The notes under the pieces were generated by a model, which worked only from the letters and a program-made list of their open reading frames with translations, was not told the origin of the DNA and did not search any database. Below are positions 1 to 10,936 of a DNA stretch of 64,000 nucleotides, piece after piece. Position 1 is the first letter of the stretch. Each line of letters begins with the position of its first letter. Source of the stretch: Bombyx mori (taxonomy: Eukaryota; Arthropoda; Insecta; Lepidoptera; Bombycidae); contig NC_085126.1 of NCBI RefSeq assembly GCF_030269925.1, forward strand, positions 4,590,501 through 4,654,500. The letters run 5' to 3'. The translations under genes were made by a program, and so were the position numbers.

Positions 1-60
1 TCGGTCACTAAAAAGCGTCGTTTTGCTCCCTATAGGGTTGCGGGCACACTTTTATTAGTA

Positions 61-507
61 TTAGTGGTCCCGCATTAGTCGAAATTCGACTTAAATTAAT
101 TGAAATTATAAGTTTGAACATTATTATTATTATGGTTATATTGTCAAAGATAATTCTATAATCACAGATTTCGCCAAGACTACACTATAGACAAATAATT
201 TTAAAGATAAACAATATTAACCTATTTTCTATTTGACCACAGACTTTAATTAAGCATTAACTAAAGTTTGACAATAAACAGATATATACATATGTGTGTG
301 TGTGTGTCAAATACATGGCAGTGTGTGTAATGTTCTCTTTATTGATTTAATGTATCTTTTATGCATTATTATTAAAAAATATTATCATTGTGCACTCCTT
401 CTCTATATTCTCTATAAGTGTGGGAAATTTCATACTCCTCCGTCCGCGCTATTTTCGTAAAAAAGGGTACAAAGTTTTTCCTTCACGTATTAATATAAAG
501 ACACTTG
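61..507 (-). mobile_element. Helitron-like non-autonomous element, family E, copy 1
   Basis: Seen: minus-strand copy of a roughly 430-bp family whose 5' end reads TC-TATATATTAATACGTGAA and whose 3' end carries a small palindrome (GTCGAATTTCGAC type) followed about 10 bases later by CTAG or CTAA. Here the 3' end (plus-strand TTAG, 61-64) lies at the left. An internal TG run sits at about 296-306. Known: TC at the 5' end, a 3' hairpin, a CTRR terminus and insertion between A and T are Helitron hallmarks. No Rep/helicase coding is present, so it is non-autonomous. Other copies are at 778, 22399, 30858, 40668 and 63118. The short ORF at 390-611 lies in this repeat and is not a gene. Confidence 0.7.
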
Positions 508-777
508 GCCCAGTGGAATTTTACAAAAGCAATCTGCCTATATTAAGGTTTAGTTTTACTGTTAATTTTAACAAAAAGTATCTTGAAAGCGCTGACTGTG
601 TTTGGTGTTAATAATTTTTTTATTTCTCAACATTTTTGTTTACGTGATCACATGAAAGGAACGAAAGGGGATGTTTTTATTTGTGGCAAGGTACGCAACT
701 ACTTTATATTTTAATAAAACATGTTAATCTGCTACGCGAACTGGTTACATAATCAAATTGTTATACATTTTACGTAA
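508..777. other. unassigned AT-rich spacer
   Basis: Lies between two family E copies. I see no ORF, RNA or repeat I can name. Confidence 0.5.
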
Positions 778-1197
778 CTAGAGGTCCCGCAGTAGTCGAA
801 ATTCGACTATAACTAATTGAAATTGTAAGTTTGTACACTATTATGATTGTATTGTAAACTTCTATAATCACAAATTTCGCCAAGGCTACATTATAAAAAA
901 ATATTCATAAAGACAAGCAATATTTAATCTATTCTCAATTTGACCACAAACGTCAAGAATAAAAGTTTGACAATAAATAGTATTCATGCGTGTGTGCGTC
1001 AAATACATGGTATGTAGTGTGTGTAATGTTTTCTTTATTGACTTAATGTATCTTTTATGCATTATTTAAAAAAAAAATTAGCATTGTGCACTTGTTCTCT
1101 ATATTATCTATAAGTGTGGAAAATTTCATACTCCTCCGTTGGCGCAATTTGCGTAAAAAGGGATACAAAGTTTTTGCTTCACGTATTAATATATAGA
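778..1197 (-). mobile_element. Helitron-like element, family E, copy 2
   Basis: Same family and orientation as copy 1, about 270 bp away. Both ends are visible: plus-strand CTAG with GAGGTCCCGCAG at 778-793, and the reverse complement of TCTATATATTAATACGTG at the right end. It is close to full length and includes the palindrome near its 3' end at about 797-809. Confidence 0.75.
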
Positions 1198-1865
1198 TAT
1201 TACACGGTATGGCAGCCCTATCGAATTTGTCGAAACACAAACGACTGAGGTATTATGCTCATATAAATAGGTAGCTTCGGATTGGTGTCATTGAACTTAT
1301 TTTACTTTTACGATAAAAAAAAGCTGGTATTGATCGAAGATAAAAAGAAAATTAAAGCCCTAAATAAATTCTGGAACGTTTGACTATGGCCAGTTATGAT
1401 GTCTTGACTTCCGGTCCGTAAACAAATCGTCGATTTTCGACAAAAGAACTGATTAACATTGATTTATGTTAAAGTTAATGAATGTAAAACTATTATTTTT
1501 TTCGTGACTAAATAAATATCTCGTTCTAGAGCGTTCGATAGCCACGGGCGCCGCCATCTGTCTCCTATTCAAGATGTCTGCTAAGTGTCGGCCTAGTGAT
1601 GTACATATTTGAGTATCGATAAATTCACAGGAGTGCTTTCTCTTTAATGTACTAGTATTTTTTGTGTGCAGCAACTATTCTACTACGGGAATTTGTTTGG
1701 ACGATTTGAATCAAAGCGAGCAATTTTAATATTTTGGCTTAATGGTGCCACTTCCGTTTTGTGGCGAGATTTGTGCTCACGAGATTTCTTTATTTTTCAT
1801 TGCTCCATATCGGAGGACAAAAACACAGGTTTCTTTATGACGCATCTTAGACATTCCAATTTATT
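1198..1865. other. low-repeat sequence, no gene recognised
   Basis: I see no long ORF and no repeat shared with the rest of the window. A TATAAATAG string occurs near 1262, and GGGCGCCGCCATCTG near 1548 is a GC-richer patch. Either could belong to a promoter, but nothing in the sequence decides that. Confidence 0.4.
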
Positions 1866-2072
1866 TATTTTTTCTGCCTCCTATCTATGCTAATAGCATT
1901 GAGAGGCTATTTCAGCTTCGCCCTAGCATGTAGGTGAGCTCACGGGGCTCAAACAGTGATGCTAACACTGGTCCCAGCAAGAGCAGTGCTCCGCAGAATC
2001 TACCACCGGATCGGAAACACGACCCACTGAGCAGATCCGGCGAGAAACTCAGCGGGCTGTGTCTGTGGGTTA
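1866..2072 (-). repeat. family B short retroposon, 3' part
   Basis: Minus-strand copy (T-run and reversed TAGGTAGG tail at the left). Family B is a roughly 320-bp dispersed element. Its plus-strand form contains CCCACTGAGTTTCTCGCCGG, then GTGGGTCGCGTTTCCGATCC, then AGCCCCGTGAGCTCACCTAC, and ends TAGGTAGG plus poly(A). The fullest copy is at 29738-30056. The poly(A) tail and variable 5' ends point to LINE-dependent retroposition. I suspect it is the 3' end of a Bombyx LINE or a SINE, but cannot choose from the sequence. Confidence 0.7.
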
Positions 2073-2800
2073 CATTGCAATAAGAACACTTCCACTCTCT
2101 TGAAAAGATGCAGTCGAAGTACTAATAATGACCATTCCAACCTGGAAACATGAACGCATGTCTCCTTTCTAGTTGAATGCAGCAGTAAGGTGGTAACTTC
2201 CCATGCGAGCACACATTACGATCCGTAAATGAGAAAATTTTTCAGTTTAATTTTTATACAACAGGATCGCATATTTTGATAGTGAAAATAGTTTCTGAAT
2301 ACGTTTTAAGTACAGATTTCAATGGAAAAATTGTTGTATGCCTACGAAATTTGAAAACTGGCCTCGACAAGACAATAGTTTTATCCTTTAGGCCAACACA
2401 CATATAAAGGCACCTTTATAAATAATCAAAATAACTACTCGAATTACAAAGCGAGTATATAAAGTTTAGCATTGAGTAAAGTATCAAAAGTATCGATAAA
2501 TTTTATCGACAGCTCACATCACTTTTCCGCGCAATGAATTATTCACAATCAGCTTTATTTTCTTTTTCATCTACAGTGTACTGTAAATGCCGCATAGGGC
2601 GCCAGATGCCAATGTTTACAATATATTACCCGTGAAATTTATATTTTAATTATTATTTGATATTGCGTTATGTAATATGTGGGCCAAGCGGGTTCGTGCA
2701 TTCAAATTAGATGGTAGGTTAAAAGTAATCAAGCAATTTAAGTTTTTTGATCTCAAAAGCCATGAAATTGTTAATAGCAATTTCTTATCTATAATAAATA
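2073..2800. other. unassigned AT-rich sequence
   Basis: No convincing coding region. AGGGCGCCAGATGCC near 2596 echoes GGGCGCCGCCATCTG near 1548, but that is too little to call a repeat. Confidence 0.4.
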
Positions 2801-2801
2801 A

Positions 2802-3096
2802 TCTATCTATATATATAAAAACGAATTGCTGTTCGTTAGTCACGCTAAAACTCGAGAACGGCTGGACCGATTTGGCTAACTTTAGTCTTGAATTATTTGT
2901 GGAAGTCCAGAGAAGGTTTAAAAGGTAAATAAATATAAAAAATGCTGGGAATTAAATAAAAATAAGAATTTTATTTTTCCTTTGATGCGTCCCCCGTCGG
3001 ACGAATTCCTTTTGTTTGTTTTAAGTTTATTTTATACAAAAGTTTAGGTATTTTATTTCTCCATTGAGGCACTACGAAGTCTGCCGGGTCAGCTAG
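2802..3096 (+). mobile_element. Lep1-type Helitron-like element (family D), copy 1
   Basis: Starts TCTATCTATATATATAAAAA, contains CTCGAGAACGGCTGGACC and GAATTATTTGTGGAAGTCC, and ends CTGCCGGGTCAGCTAG followed by T. A second copy of the same length is at 41172-41462. The TC start, CTAG end and A/T flanks match non-autonomous Helitrons described in Lepidoptera as Lep1. That name is from memory; the two-copy alignment is direct. Confidence 0.8.
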
Positions 3097-4145
3097 TAAT
3101 AATAATAAAGTTAATTGATCTGAAACCCAACTTTCATGCAACTACAAAAAGCTGCTATATTAAATACATGTAGAACTGTTCGTAAGTTTTTAGAAATAGA
3201 AGAAAACTCAACTAACGGACATTAAGAATATTTATTCCTTATTTGTTTACTTGGCTAAGGCCTGTAAATAAGAAATACGTACCAGCGTTATACGAGAAAA
3301 AAAAAGTAAAGACAAATAATAATAATATTACCTAATAATATTAATCATTATTATTATTATTTATTTATTTATTTCTATCTTAAAGGTAAAGTATAAATGC
3401 AAATCTAGATCAACCTTATAATTTATTTTGTTAGCCTTTGAAAGAGCTGAAGTCTGTACTAGGTTCAAAGACCTGTATTACTGATCTCCAGGCTTCCTCC
3501 TTTTTAGGATAGATTAGGCTAGGTTAAGTTAGTTGTCTGTCTGTTAATAAAGCCAGTCTTTTTTTTGCAGAGCCCTGAGAAAGAGCAGCCGTACTGGTGT
3601 TAAGAGGTCGCCGGAGCCTAGACACATCATAGCGTGAATGCCGCCATCTAACTTGAGGTCTTTGTCTTATATCACTCGAATGTTGTAAAGGTATTTAAAG
3701 CTTGAAGGACCGCAGCCTCTGGTATCCACAGCGTATCGCCTGACGATCACGCATCGGTCTAGACTCCGAGGGGCCACACCATGCGCCACATACTGTGCAC
3801 ATTACACGTGATATATACGAAGTAAACACGACACTAACACGGCAACATGAAACTCGAACTTGTAATTCAATTACTCAAACATAATTTCTATATGAAATAT
3901 GAATGGTTTTTTTTTTTTTAACAATGATTCATGTTGAGCTGTAACGCGATTTCTACTTATTTTCGCACCTGTTTTTGATAAATGAATGATTTGAAGCCAA
4001 CAGGATTCCATGAATCTATAGTTTACTCTTTACGTCGAAGTTGAATTCAAAATTGTGTATAGTTTATTCCGATGTGTCGTGTAATATGCTCATTGAATGT
4101 CAAAGTTAATTCTCCTATCAGTTTCAAGTGGAACTCTGTTGTAAT
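3097..4145. other. unassigned sequence with AT microsatellite patches
   Basis: Contains TAT/AATAAT-rich tracts near 3300-3380 and a GC-richer stretch at 3570-3790 with no ORF of note. I recognise no gene, RNA or repeat family member here. Confidence 0.4.
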
Positions 4146-4149
4146 TGAC

Positions 4150-4240
4150 CAGCTCGACGAGGACGGTGACCGGAGCTTGAGGGTCCTAAATGCACCTAGA
4201 GTCAATCCGAAAGATCCAACAACACATGTTTCGGGCGACG
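4150..4240 (-). repeat. family B fragment (5' part only)
   Basis: The stretch from GACGAGGACGGTGACCGG to ACAACACATGTTT matches the reverse of the 5' portion of family B. Compare 42265-42345, which carries the same order and nearly the same bases. The 3' part and tail are missing. Confidence 0.55.
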
Positions 4241-4925
4241 GCGACTTTGCGTTGCCCCGTCGCGGTCACATAAGTAATTAGCAGTGACCACAATAAGAGA
4301 GTTTTCGTGATGCGCCGTTTTGTCAAAGTAACGTTCTGACGCTTCCTTAAGATACTTACGTATCGGTACTAGATTTATGTAGTCGTGGAGATCTACATTC
4401 CTCACATACTACGATGCTCCGAAGGCTATCCTGCAGAGACGGGATTGGATGATAATTTTTTTTAAACGCTGTGAAATCCATTGACGGACACCCGGTCGAG
4501 GGGGGTAACAGACCGGGCTATGTCGGACTCTGGCGCCTCCAGAGAAGAAGAGGGAGAAAAGGAAGATCGAGGTGGAGGAAGAGCGAGGAGACTACGCCTT
4601 GAGAGAGGGGCGCGAGGCCCTGCGCGGCGTCAGCCACGAAAGCCCCGGCCCGCAAAACCGACTACCGATTAAACCCATCAAGCTCCACCACTACGACTTC
4701 ACGAACCTCACGCTACCGCATAGTGCGCACCGAAAGTCCACCTTCGCCGGTACCCGTCCTGATAATAGAACAGGATTTCATCCCCAGGAAGATCCTTCAA
4801 GATGTCGTCTCAGGAGACACACCGTGGGCGGCGTACAGGAGCCACCTTGCGCCGCTTGACCATCGGCACATGGATTGGATGACCTGGAGAGACTTAATAT
4901 ATGTACGGGCCCCGTAAGCGAACAC
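4241..4925. other. GC-rich patch left of the mariner, origin unknown
   Basis: From about 4480 to 4900 the sequence is clearly GC-richer than its surroundings. It keeps short overlapping plus-strand frames open (4481-4672, 4572-4859, 4723-4917). None exceeds 95 codons or shows a motif I know. The mariner begins just after it, so it could be an older insertion or an exon relic. Confidence 0.35.
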
Positions 4926-4927
4926 TA

Positions 4928-6217
4928 CTAGGCTGCACTAAAAGTATCGGGAATGGAATATTTCCACTGTTCCTGTCATATTAAAATCTTTTTAATTGAA
5001 AACTCCTTGGTTTTAAAAATCGAATACCATTTATTTATTTAAAAAAAGATTCTCGGTCTTGTCACAAGGTTTTGTCAAACTTGTTTAGTCGTTGAGAAAA
5101 TGGAATTGACTCGAGAAAATTCAAGAGCGATGATTTATTATGACTTTCGAAGTGGTTTAACACAAAAACAGTGTGTTGACCGGATGATTTCTGCATTTGG
5201 TGATAAAGCCCCATCCAAAACCACAATTTATCGCTGGTTTGCTGAGTTTCAACGTGGACGTGTCAAGCTCAGTGATGATCCCCGTCAAGGTCGTCCAAAA
5301 ACTGCAGTCACCCAAGAAAACGTTGATGCTGTGCGTAAGCTGATTGAGGAAGATCGACATGTGACATACCGCGAAATTCAGGCAACTTTAGACATTGGCA
5401 TGAGTCAAATACAAATAATCTTGCATGAACAATTAGGTGTAAAAAAGTTGTTTTCCCGATGGATACCGCATTCGCTCTGTGAAGAGCAAAAAGCGGCTCG
5501 CGTTACTTGGTGCGTCAGAACTCTCGAAAGATTCCACGCAGGATCCTCAAATGCTGTATACAACATTGTATCAGGTGACGAATCCTGGATATACACGTAC
5601 GAACCCGAAATAAAAAACCAGTCACGAGTTTGGGTGTTTGAAAATGAGTTAAAGCCAACAAAAATTGTTCGTTCACGGAGTGTTGCAAAAAAAATGGTGG
5701 CCACCCTTGTCTCCAAAACCGGCCATGTTACGACTATTCCTCTTGAGGGATAAAGAACGGTTAATGCAGAATGGTATGCTAGCATTTGTTTGCCACAGGT
5801 CGTTTCTGAACTCCGTCAAGAGAACTGCAACCGCCGCATCATCCTCCATCACGGCAATGCGAGTTCTCAGACCGCGCACAGAACAAAAGAGTTTTTAGAG
5901 CAAGAAAACATAGAATTATTAGACCATCCGCCGTACAGCCCCGACCTAAGCCCTAATGATTTCTATACTTTCCCTAAAATAAAGAATAAATTGCGTGGAT
6001 AGAGATTTTCATCACCTGAAGAAGCTGTGGACGCCTACAAAACGGCCATTTCGGAGACCCCAACTTCCGAATGGAATGGTTGCTTCAATGATTGGTTCCA
6101 TCGTATGGAAAAATGTGTCAAATTTCGCGGAGAATACTTCGAAAAGCAATAAATACATTTTTAAATAGTAATGTTGTGTCACTTCGTTAATTCCCGAAAT
6201 TTTCAGTGCCGCCCTCG
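4928..6217 (+). mobile_element. mariner transposon, nearly complete, inactive
   Basis: About 1290 bp, bounded by TA on both sides (4926-4927 and 6218-6219). The terminal inverted repeats of about 28 bp are diverged. The left end runs from CTAGGCTGCACT to CGGGAAT (4928-4954). The right end, read in reverse, runs from CGAGGGCGGCACT to CGGGAAT (6217 back to 6190). Size, TA duplications, TIR position and the enclosed transposase frame all fit the mariner family. Point decay of the TIRs and transposase shows it is a dead copy. Confidence 0.9.
5100..6152 (+). pseudogene. mariner transposase, two in-frame stops
   Basis: One continuous frame of 350 codons, the usual mariner length, from ATG 5100 to TAA 6150. 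The N-terminal half has the paired helix-turn-helix DNA-binding region (about residues 5-110, with YRWFAEFQRGR near 44-54). The catalytic core shows SGDESWIY (Asp160) and the C-terminal YSPDLSPND block (Asp287). A mariner of the D,D34D type needs a second Asp at 252; here the motif reads HHGNAS, so it is replaced by Gly (GGC at 5853). Premature stops are TAA at codon 218 (5751-5753) and TAG at codon 301 (6000-6002). There are no frameshifts, so decay has been by point mutation. Transposase cuts and rejoins DNA at the TIRs; this copy could not. Confidence 0.93.
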
Positions 6218-6850
6218 TACACTTGCATAGGTTATGACAGAATGTCTGCAAGTTTTATAGATTGTCACCTTGTAATCAGGTCGCAATTTACCTCGTTTCC
6301 AGATCATAGGGTAGAGTCGACTGAGTAAGAACACTGCTCGGTCGCGTACTGACTTGTGGGACCTGAAAGTCATCACCCTGTGAGGGTGATGTCTAAGTAC
6401 TTAGCTTTTGAAGCTCACGGTATGGGCTGGCCAAAGATATGAATGACGGGAATGGATTTACCGAGCCTAATTCGTAACGAGAAACTAACAGTAGTCTCGG
6501 GAGTGATTATTCTATTGTCATCGGCTCTTATTACGCGTGCAATTCAGTCATAATGACGTTCACATAAAACAAACACACGTAGCTAATAGTTCAATTACCT
6601 AGTTTAATTATTATCTAGTTGAATTACCAGAATGCGTACCGTGCGATAAAGCGTTGTTGGCGCACACACAGCGCCGCGTACAGCTCTCGAAGTTATTTTA
6701 ATAAGTTTGTTAAGAAGCTACACTCGGTTCACAGTAACAAGTCGTTCCCAACAAACACGCTACCGACTCACGCTGTGCGTGTCTCGAGTTTTTCGCGTTT
6801 GAATGTAATTGAATTCTTTACATTAATGTTTTAATGCATGCACTTATTTA
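6218..6850. other. low-repeat sequence right of mariner
   Basis: Moderately GC-rich in places (6640-6800). One short plus-strand ORF at 6619-6834 has no recognisable motif. I see no repeat family here. Confidence 0.4.
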
Positions 6851-7404
6851 CAGTGAATCCTGTGTGCTTAGTGCGAGCTTTTTAACGTTCTCGATAGCGT
6901 AAAAGTTAACACAAATTTTTATGCACTTGGAGCAGTGCCCCTTTTTTTTTGGTCAGGAGGAAATCGCCGGAAATCACCCTCCCCTTCGGGACGCCGGACC
7001 AGCGGTCGTCGGCGCCACGACCACCAGCCCTCTCGGTCAGCAGGCTGTCCGAAGCCCACCTAGATGGCGCCGGTTAGAGTGAGTTATCCTACGGAATACC
7101 CCGCTGAGCCAGTACCAGCGTGGGTCGAGGATAACCGGCCTTCCATCACCCGGATGCGCTTGCGTAAAACACGTGCAGAGCAGCTTGCACGTCGTCTTCT
7201 CGGGCGCCCCTTGCCGGTCCCCAGACCGACATGTGAGGGGGACGCGAAACACTTAGAGGGCCGGGGCTTGGGCGAGATCCGCCTTCCTGGCCCCCGCTTG
7301 GAGCCCCTAGCGGCAAACGTAGGCAAACGTTACATAACTCCATACAAATTTTAGTTAACTTTTACGCTATCGAGAACGTTAAAAAACTCGCACTAAACAC
7401 ACTG
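6851..7404. mobile_element. terminal-inverted-repeat element with GC-rich interior
   Basis: A long inverted repeat brackets this segment. The left arm (about 6860-6923) contains TTAACGTTCTCGATAGCGTA. The right arm (about 7340-7404) contains the exact reverse complement of that core, and the arms match over roughly 60 bp. Outer ends read CAGTG and CACTG; the right arm seems to lack about 9 bp near its tip. I find no clear target duplication. The interior is strikingly GC-rich (see 6944-7297) and encodes no transposase, so this is a non-autonomous DNA transposon or foldback-type element. Confidence 0.65.
6944..7297 (-). repeat. GC-rich insert inside the TIR element, probable nested retroposon
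   Basis: Begins at the left with a run of T (6944-6951), that is, a poly(A) tail when read on the minus strand. The flanks share CTTGGAGC followed by CCCC (about 6927-6943 and 7298-7310), which could be a target-site duplication. Short ORFs run through it on both strands, as expected of GC-rich DNA. I recognise no protein. Confidence 0.4.
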
Positions 7405-7990
7405 ACCTAATATTTCTTTTGATTGCGGCACAGCAACAACAAAAAAAAAATAAAGTCTTGTAATTAAAATGAATGAAGGAAAGCATAATAGGTATGTTTG
7501 CGGATGCACACGTGGATGATTTTTCATCAATCATTCGCAAACGGACAGCCTCACTCATGCGTAGGGTTCGTGCGAGTACTAACAATATCCTGATGTTTAT
7601 AGGTAATAAGCCCGAATGTGCTGTTTTGAGACACTGGGTTCATATACATACCCATGTACCTGGTGCCTCAAAGCACCGCAGATTTATGAATTAAATGTTT
7701 TAATAATTTTGCTAATTTTAATTTTAATTTTATTAACATAGTTATAAGTATTGCTCTACTTACAACATATGGACTTAAGATGGTCTGAATTAAATGATTT
7801 TTATTTTTATTTTTTTAATAATTAAAATTTGCTTAGTTTTAATTTCACATTTCTTATTGTCACTACGTTATGAAACATTATAAAGTTTCACAATGATGTA
7901 GCAATACAATCTGAGGCCCGTGGATAATGCATTGGATGAGGCCCGAATGAAAATCTGTATGCTACAATTTAAGCTCAACAAACCACTGAA
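7405..7990. other. unassigned sequence
   Basis: AT-rich, with a plus-strand ORF of 73 codons at 7473-7694. It contains HVDDFSSIIRKRTASLMRR and is not obviously repetitive. I cannot say whether it is coding. Confidence 0.3.
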
Positions 7991-7992
7991 GT

Positions 7993-8108
7993 TTTTTTTT
8001 TTAATGCCTTTGTAGGCAGACGGGCATACGGCCCACCTGATGGTGAGTGGTTACCGTCGCCCATGGACTTCAGCAATGCCAGGGGCAGAGCCAAGCCACT
8101 GCCTACCA
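7993..8108 (-). repeat. family C LINE 3' end, copy 1
   Basis: Minus-strand copy with a T-run at the left, then the reversed GGGCCGTATGC...CTTGTAGGCA block. Family C is the 3' terminus of a non-LTR LINE (coding part seen at 12757-13090). Copies share TGGCATTGCTGAAGTCCATG and end in GGGCAATAAAAA. Others are at 12757, 19202, 36710 and 63545, with a decayed one near 23630. Confidence 0.75.
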
Positions 8109-8299
8109 AAGTAAGTGCCAAACTATGTTACCATTAATGTATGCCTTTTGGTCGAATTTCCAATGAATTTATAAGCTTAACTTAATATTATATATGCATA
8201 GTTTTTAATATTGTAAATGTGAAAGTGATAGTATCAGGTCAGGAGTGTGACATAGCTAACTTTTGTACCGAAAAACCATTTTTTCATTGACTAGCCATA

Positions 8300-8610
8300 A
8301 TAAAATCAGACTGTCTACTGTATGTCTGAAGCGGATCCTCGAATATTTTGGTCACATTGCGAGGAAAGACGGCGATAACCTGGAAAAACTTATGATCACA
8401 GGGAAAGTTGAAGGCAACAGATCTAGAGGCCGCAGCCATACTCGTTGGTCCGATCAGATCCGCACCGCTTTGGACAGTACAGTGTACAGCGCGCTGCATG
8501 ACGCCGTGGACAGGGGACAGTGGAAAAAAATCCTAAGGTTGAAGCTCATGGGTGATGGTGGTCACGACCCTCAGACATGAGGAACACGACTCGAGGAGGA
8601 GGAGCCATAA
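8300..8610 (+). pseudogene. LINE ORF2 C-terminus (endonuclease/reverse transcriptase type)
   Basis: Open frame to TGA at 8578. It carries GHIARKDGDNLEKLMITGK, RSRGRSHTRWSDQIR and a final GGHDPQT, followed by a GA-rich 3' end (GAGGAGGAGGAGCC). This is the well-conserved C-terminal tail of a LINE polyprotein widespread in moth genomes. The RT and endonuclease domains are absent, so the insertion is heavily 5'-truncated. Related tails occur at 40813-40952 (minus) and 62040-62112. Confidence 0.8.
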
Positions 8611-8726
8611 CATCTAGTTTTTAGTAAAAAAACAAATTTTATATGCATGCCAACTTTAGTTATACCGTACTTCGATTGATAGAGACTGTTTGGGGCCCGT
8701 AGAACTTTCCCAGTTGGGCCACCTTT

Positions 8727-8974
8727 TTACTGGTTGTAGGACCTCTTGTGAGTTCGCACGGGTAGGTACCACCACCCTGCCTATTTCTGCCGTAAAGCAG
8801 TAATGCGTTTCGGTTTGAATGGTAGGGCAGCCGTTGTAACTATACTGAGACCTTAGAACTTATATCTCAAGGTGGGTGGCGTATTTACGTCGTAGATGTC
8901 TATGGGCTCCAGTAACCACTTGACACCAGGTGGGCTGTGAGCTCGTCGATCCATCTAAGCAATAAAAAAAAAAA
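8727..8974 (+). repeat. Bm1-type SINE, 5'-truncated at the common breakpoint
   Basis: Begins TTACTGGTTGTAGGACCTC and ends CTAAGCAATAAAA with an A-tail. It lacks the tRNA-like head of the full copy at 44296-44749. Its 5' truncation point is the same as in many other copies in the window. Confidence 0.85.
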
Positions 8975-9416
8975 GTAATGTAAGGCTGTTTTTTTTTCAA
9001 AAGCATTTTTGTGCATTTCCACTTTGGTACCAACGATTAAGAAGAATAAGATGGACCTTTCTAAAAATGAACAAATAGTGCAACTACGTCAGAGGATTAC
9101 ATAAAGATAATGATAAAAGACGTAATGTCCGTAATTAAACAAGTTGAAAACGAAATATACAAAGTGCGTTTGAACCCTAATTCATTAGACGAGTGAAATG
9201 TGTGCCCTTTGTCGAGATCAAAGGGCGGAGGTAGACGAATGGCGGTGACGTCACTTTGTGGGATTATGTACTAATATCAAGGATGTTAGTAACTGTTTCA
9301 AATTTTTTGACTAGCTTTTGCCCGCGACACTGTCCGCGTGGAATAGTTACTTAGGCATAACGCTAAATTTTACCCCCATTTCATTTACGTAGAAAGTGAA
9401 AATAGTTTTTGAAGTT
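8975..9416. other. unassigned sequence
   Basis: No ORF or repeat that I can assign. Confidence 0.4.
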
Positions 9417-9596
9417 TGAGTTTCTTGCCGGATTTTCTCAGTGGGTCGCGTTTCCGATCCTGTGGTAGATTCTGAGAAGCAACTGCTCTTGCTAGGGCCA
9501 GTGTTAGCAACGTCGTCAAGTTTGAGCTCCGTGAGCTCATCTACTTGTTAAGGTTACGCTGAAATGGCCATAAGCTTAGGGAGGAAAAAAAAAACC
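9417..9596 (+). repeat. family B retroposon, 3' part
   Basis: Starts at GAGTTTCTTGCCGGATT and runs through GTGGGTCGCGTTTCCGATCC to an AGGGAGG plus A tail. The 5' third of the family is missing. Confidence 0.75.
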
Positions 9597-9838
9597 AATT
9601 TTTTTATTGGAAAATTAAGTTTATGAAAAAAAAACACAGCGTTTCTATCCGGATAATCTAAAAGAACTTCGCTCCAAGTATTTTTGGAGTCCTCTAACTA
9701 ATTATTCTTCAAGCGAGGCTTTAAAATAGTCCTGATTGATAGTACTGATGTCCCTGAACGTAGCCAAGTGAATTGTTTAAATAACTTGAAGCTAAAAGCA
9801 CAATAGGATGATAATTATTCTACTATTGAAATTGGTCT

Positions 9839-10090
9839 ACTGGTGGTAGGACCTCTTGTGAGTCCGCACGGGTAGGTACCACCACCCTGCCTATTTTTGC
9901 CGTGAAGCACTATGCGTTTCGGTTTGAAGGGTGCGGCAGCCGTTGTAACTATACTGAGACCCTTAGAACTTATATCTCAAGGTGGGTGGCGCATTTACGT
10001 TGTAGATGTCTATGTGCTCCAGTAAGCCACTTAATACCAGGTTGGCTGTGAGTACTCTTCCACACATCTAAGCAATAAAAAAGAAAAAAA
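9839..10090 (+). repeat. Bm1-type SINE, 5'-truncated
   Basis: Starts ACTGGTGGTAGGACCTC and ends AGCAATAAAAAAG. Same breakpoint as the copy at 8727. Confidence 0.85.
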
Positions 10091-10744
10091 CTTTGACTAA
10101 GAGAAAACAGACCTATTCATCACACTAACTTTTGCTTGATTTGCGGAATCGAACTCACTATTGTCCACCAGCGATCAGCCATAGCTACTGCACCACCGAA
10201 TCAATCGTGCAGTTAAAACATTAATAGTCCTGAGATATGTACACTACGAACACGGATTAAAATTACAACCAAGGTATACAACTAAAATAATATGTTAATT
10301 ACCGATAAACAGCTTTTAGTGACGTAAAAAATGGCGAGTGCAGTCGCGGGCGCAGCGTGTGTTCGCGCTCAGCATGCCATGAAAATTATAACTTCTTTAA
10401 ATGAGATTATACGCACAGCACAGTGGGTATAAAGAAGGCTCAGTTATTTTGTTTGCTTCGCGAATTTCAATGAGGTTTCTGTTGTATAATTCGTATGTCT
10501 TGATTGTAGCTTTTCGATTGCTAAGTATATATATCATGTAAGCAAGTTTACTTGTATTCACAATTATCTTTAGCGCTCCAAGGAATTGACTCGTGGCTGA
10601 TGTTGAAACATACTAAAACAAACTGGTATCAGTATTGTAATAATTGTAATAGGAGTTTCAATATTGTAATAATTGTTATGTTATAATACTCATTATAAAA
10701 ATGAATATTTAACAAAAAAAAAAATAGATAAAAAATAATAATTT
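10091..10744. other. unassigned sequence
   Basis: Contains a GC-rich patch at 10330-10375 (GCAGTCGCGGGCGCAGCG) in otherwise AT-rich DNA. No gene recognised. Confidence 0.4.
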
Positions 10745-10754
10745 AATATTAAAA

Positions 10755-10900
10755 AAAAAGACATGCCCGCTGAGTTTCTTGCCAATTCTTCTCAGGACGG
10801 AGGCTAGTTCTTGTGAATTGGCGGTAGTTCTTTTGACGTTCAACAAGTATGTACTCTCATTTATGTTGAATAAAATTTTTTTGATTTGATTTGATTTGAT
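10755..10900 (+). repeat. LINE 3' tail with GATTT repeat end
   Basis: Runs from CCCGCTGAGTTTCTTGCC through a unique stretch to ATAAAATTTTTTTGATTTGATTTG. A 3' end made of a short pentanucleotide repeat is typical of 3' tails of Jockey/CR1-like LINEs in moths. No coding portion remains. Confidence 0.5.
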
Positions 10901-10936
10901 CATTGACGTTCATTCTATTTTTGTACTTAAGCTTAC

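Noticed and set aside
2000..2212. Minus-strand ORF of 70 codons
   Set aside because: Lies largely within a family B repeat copy.
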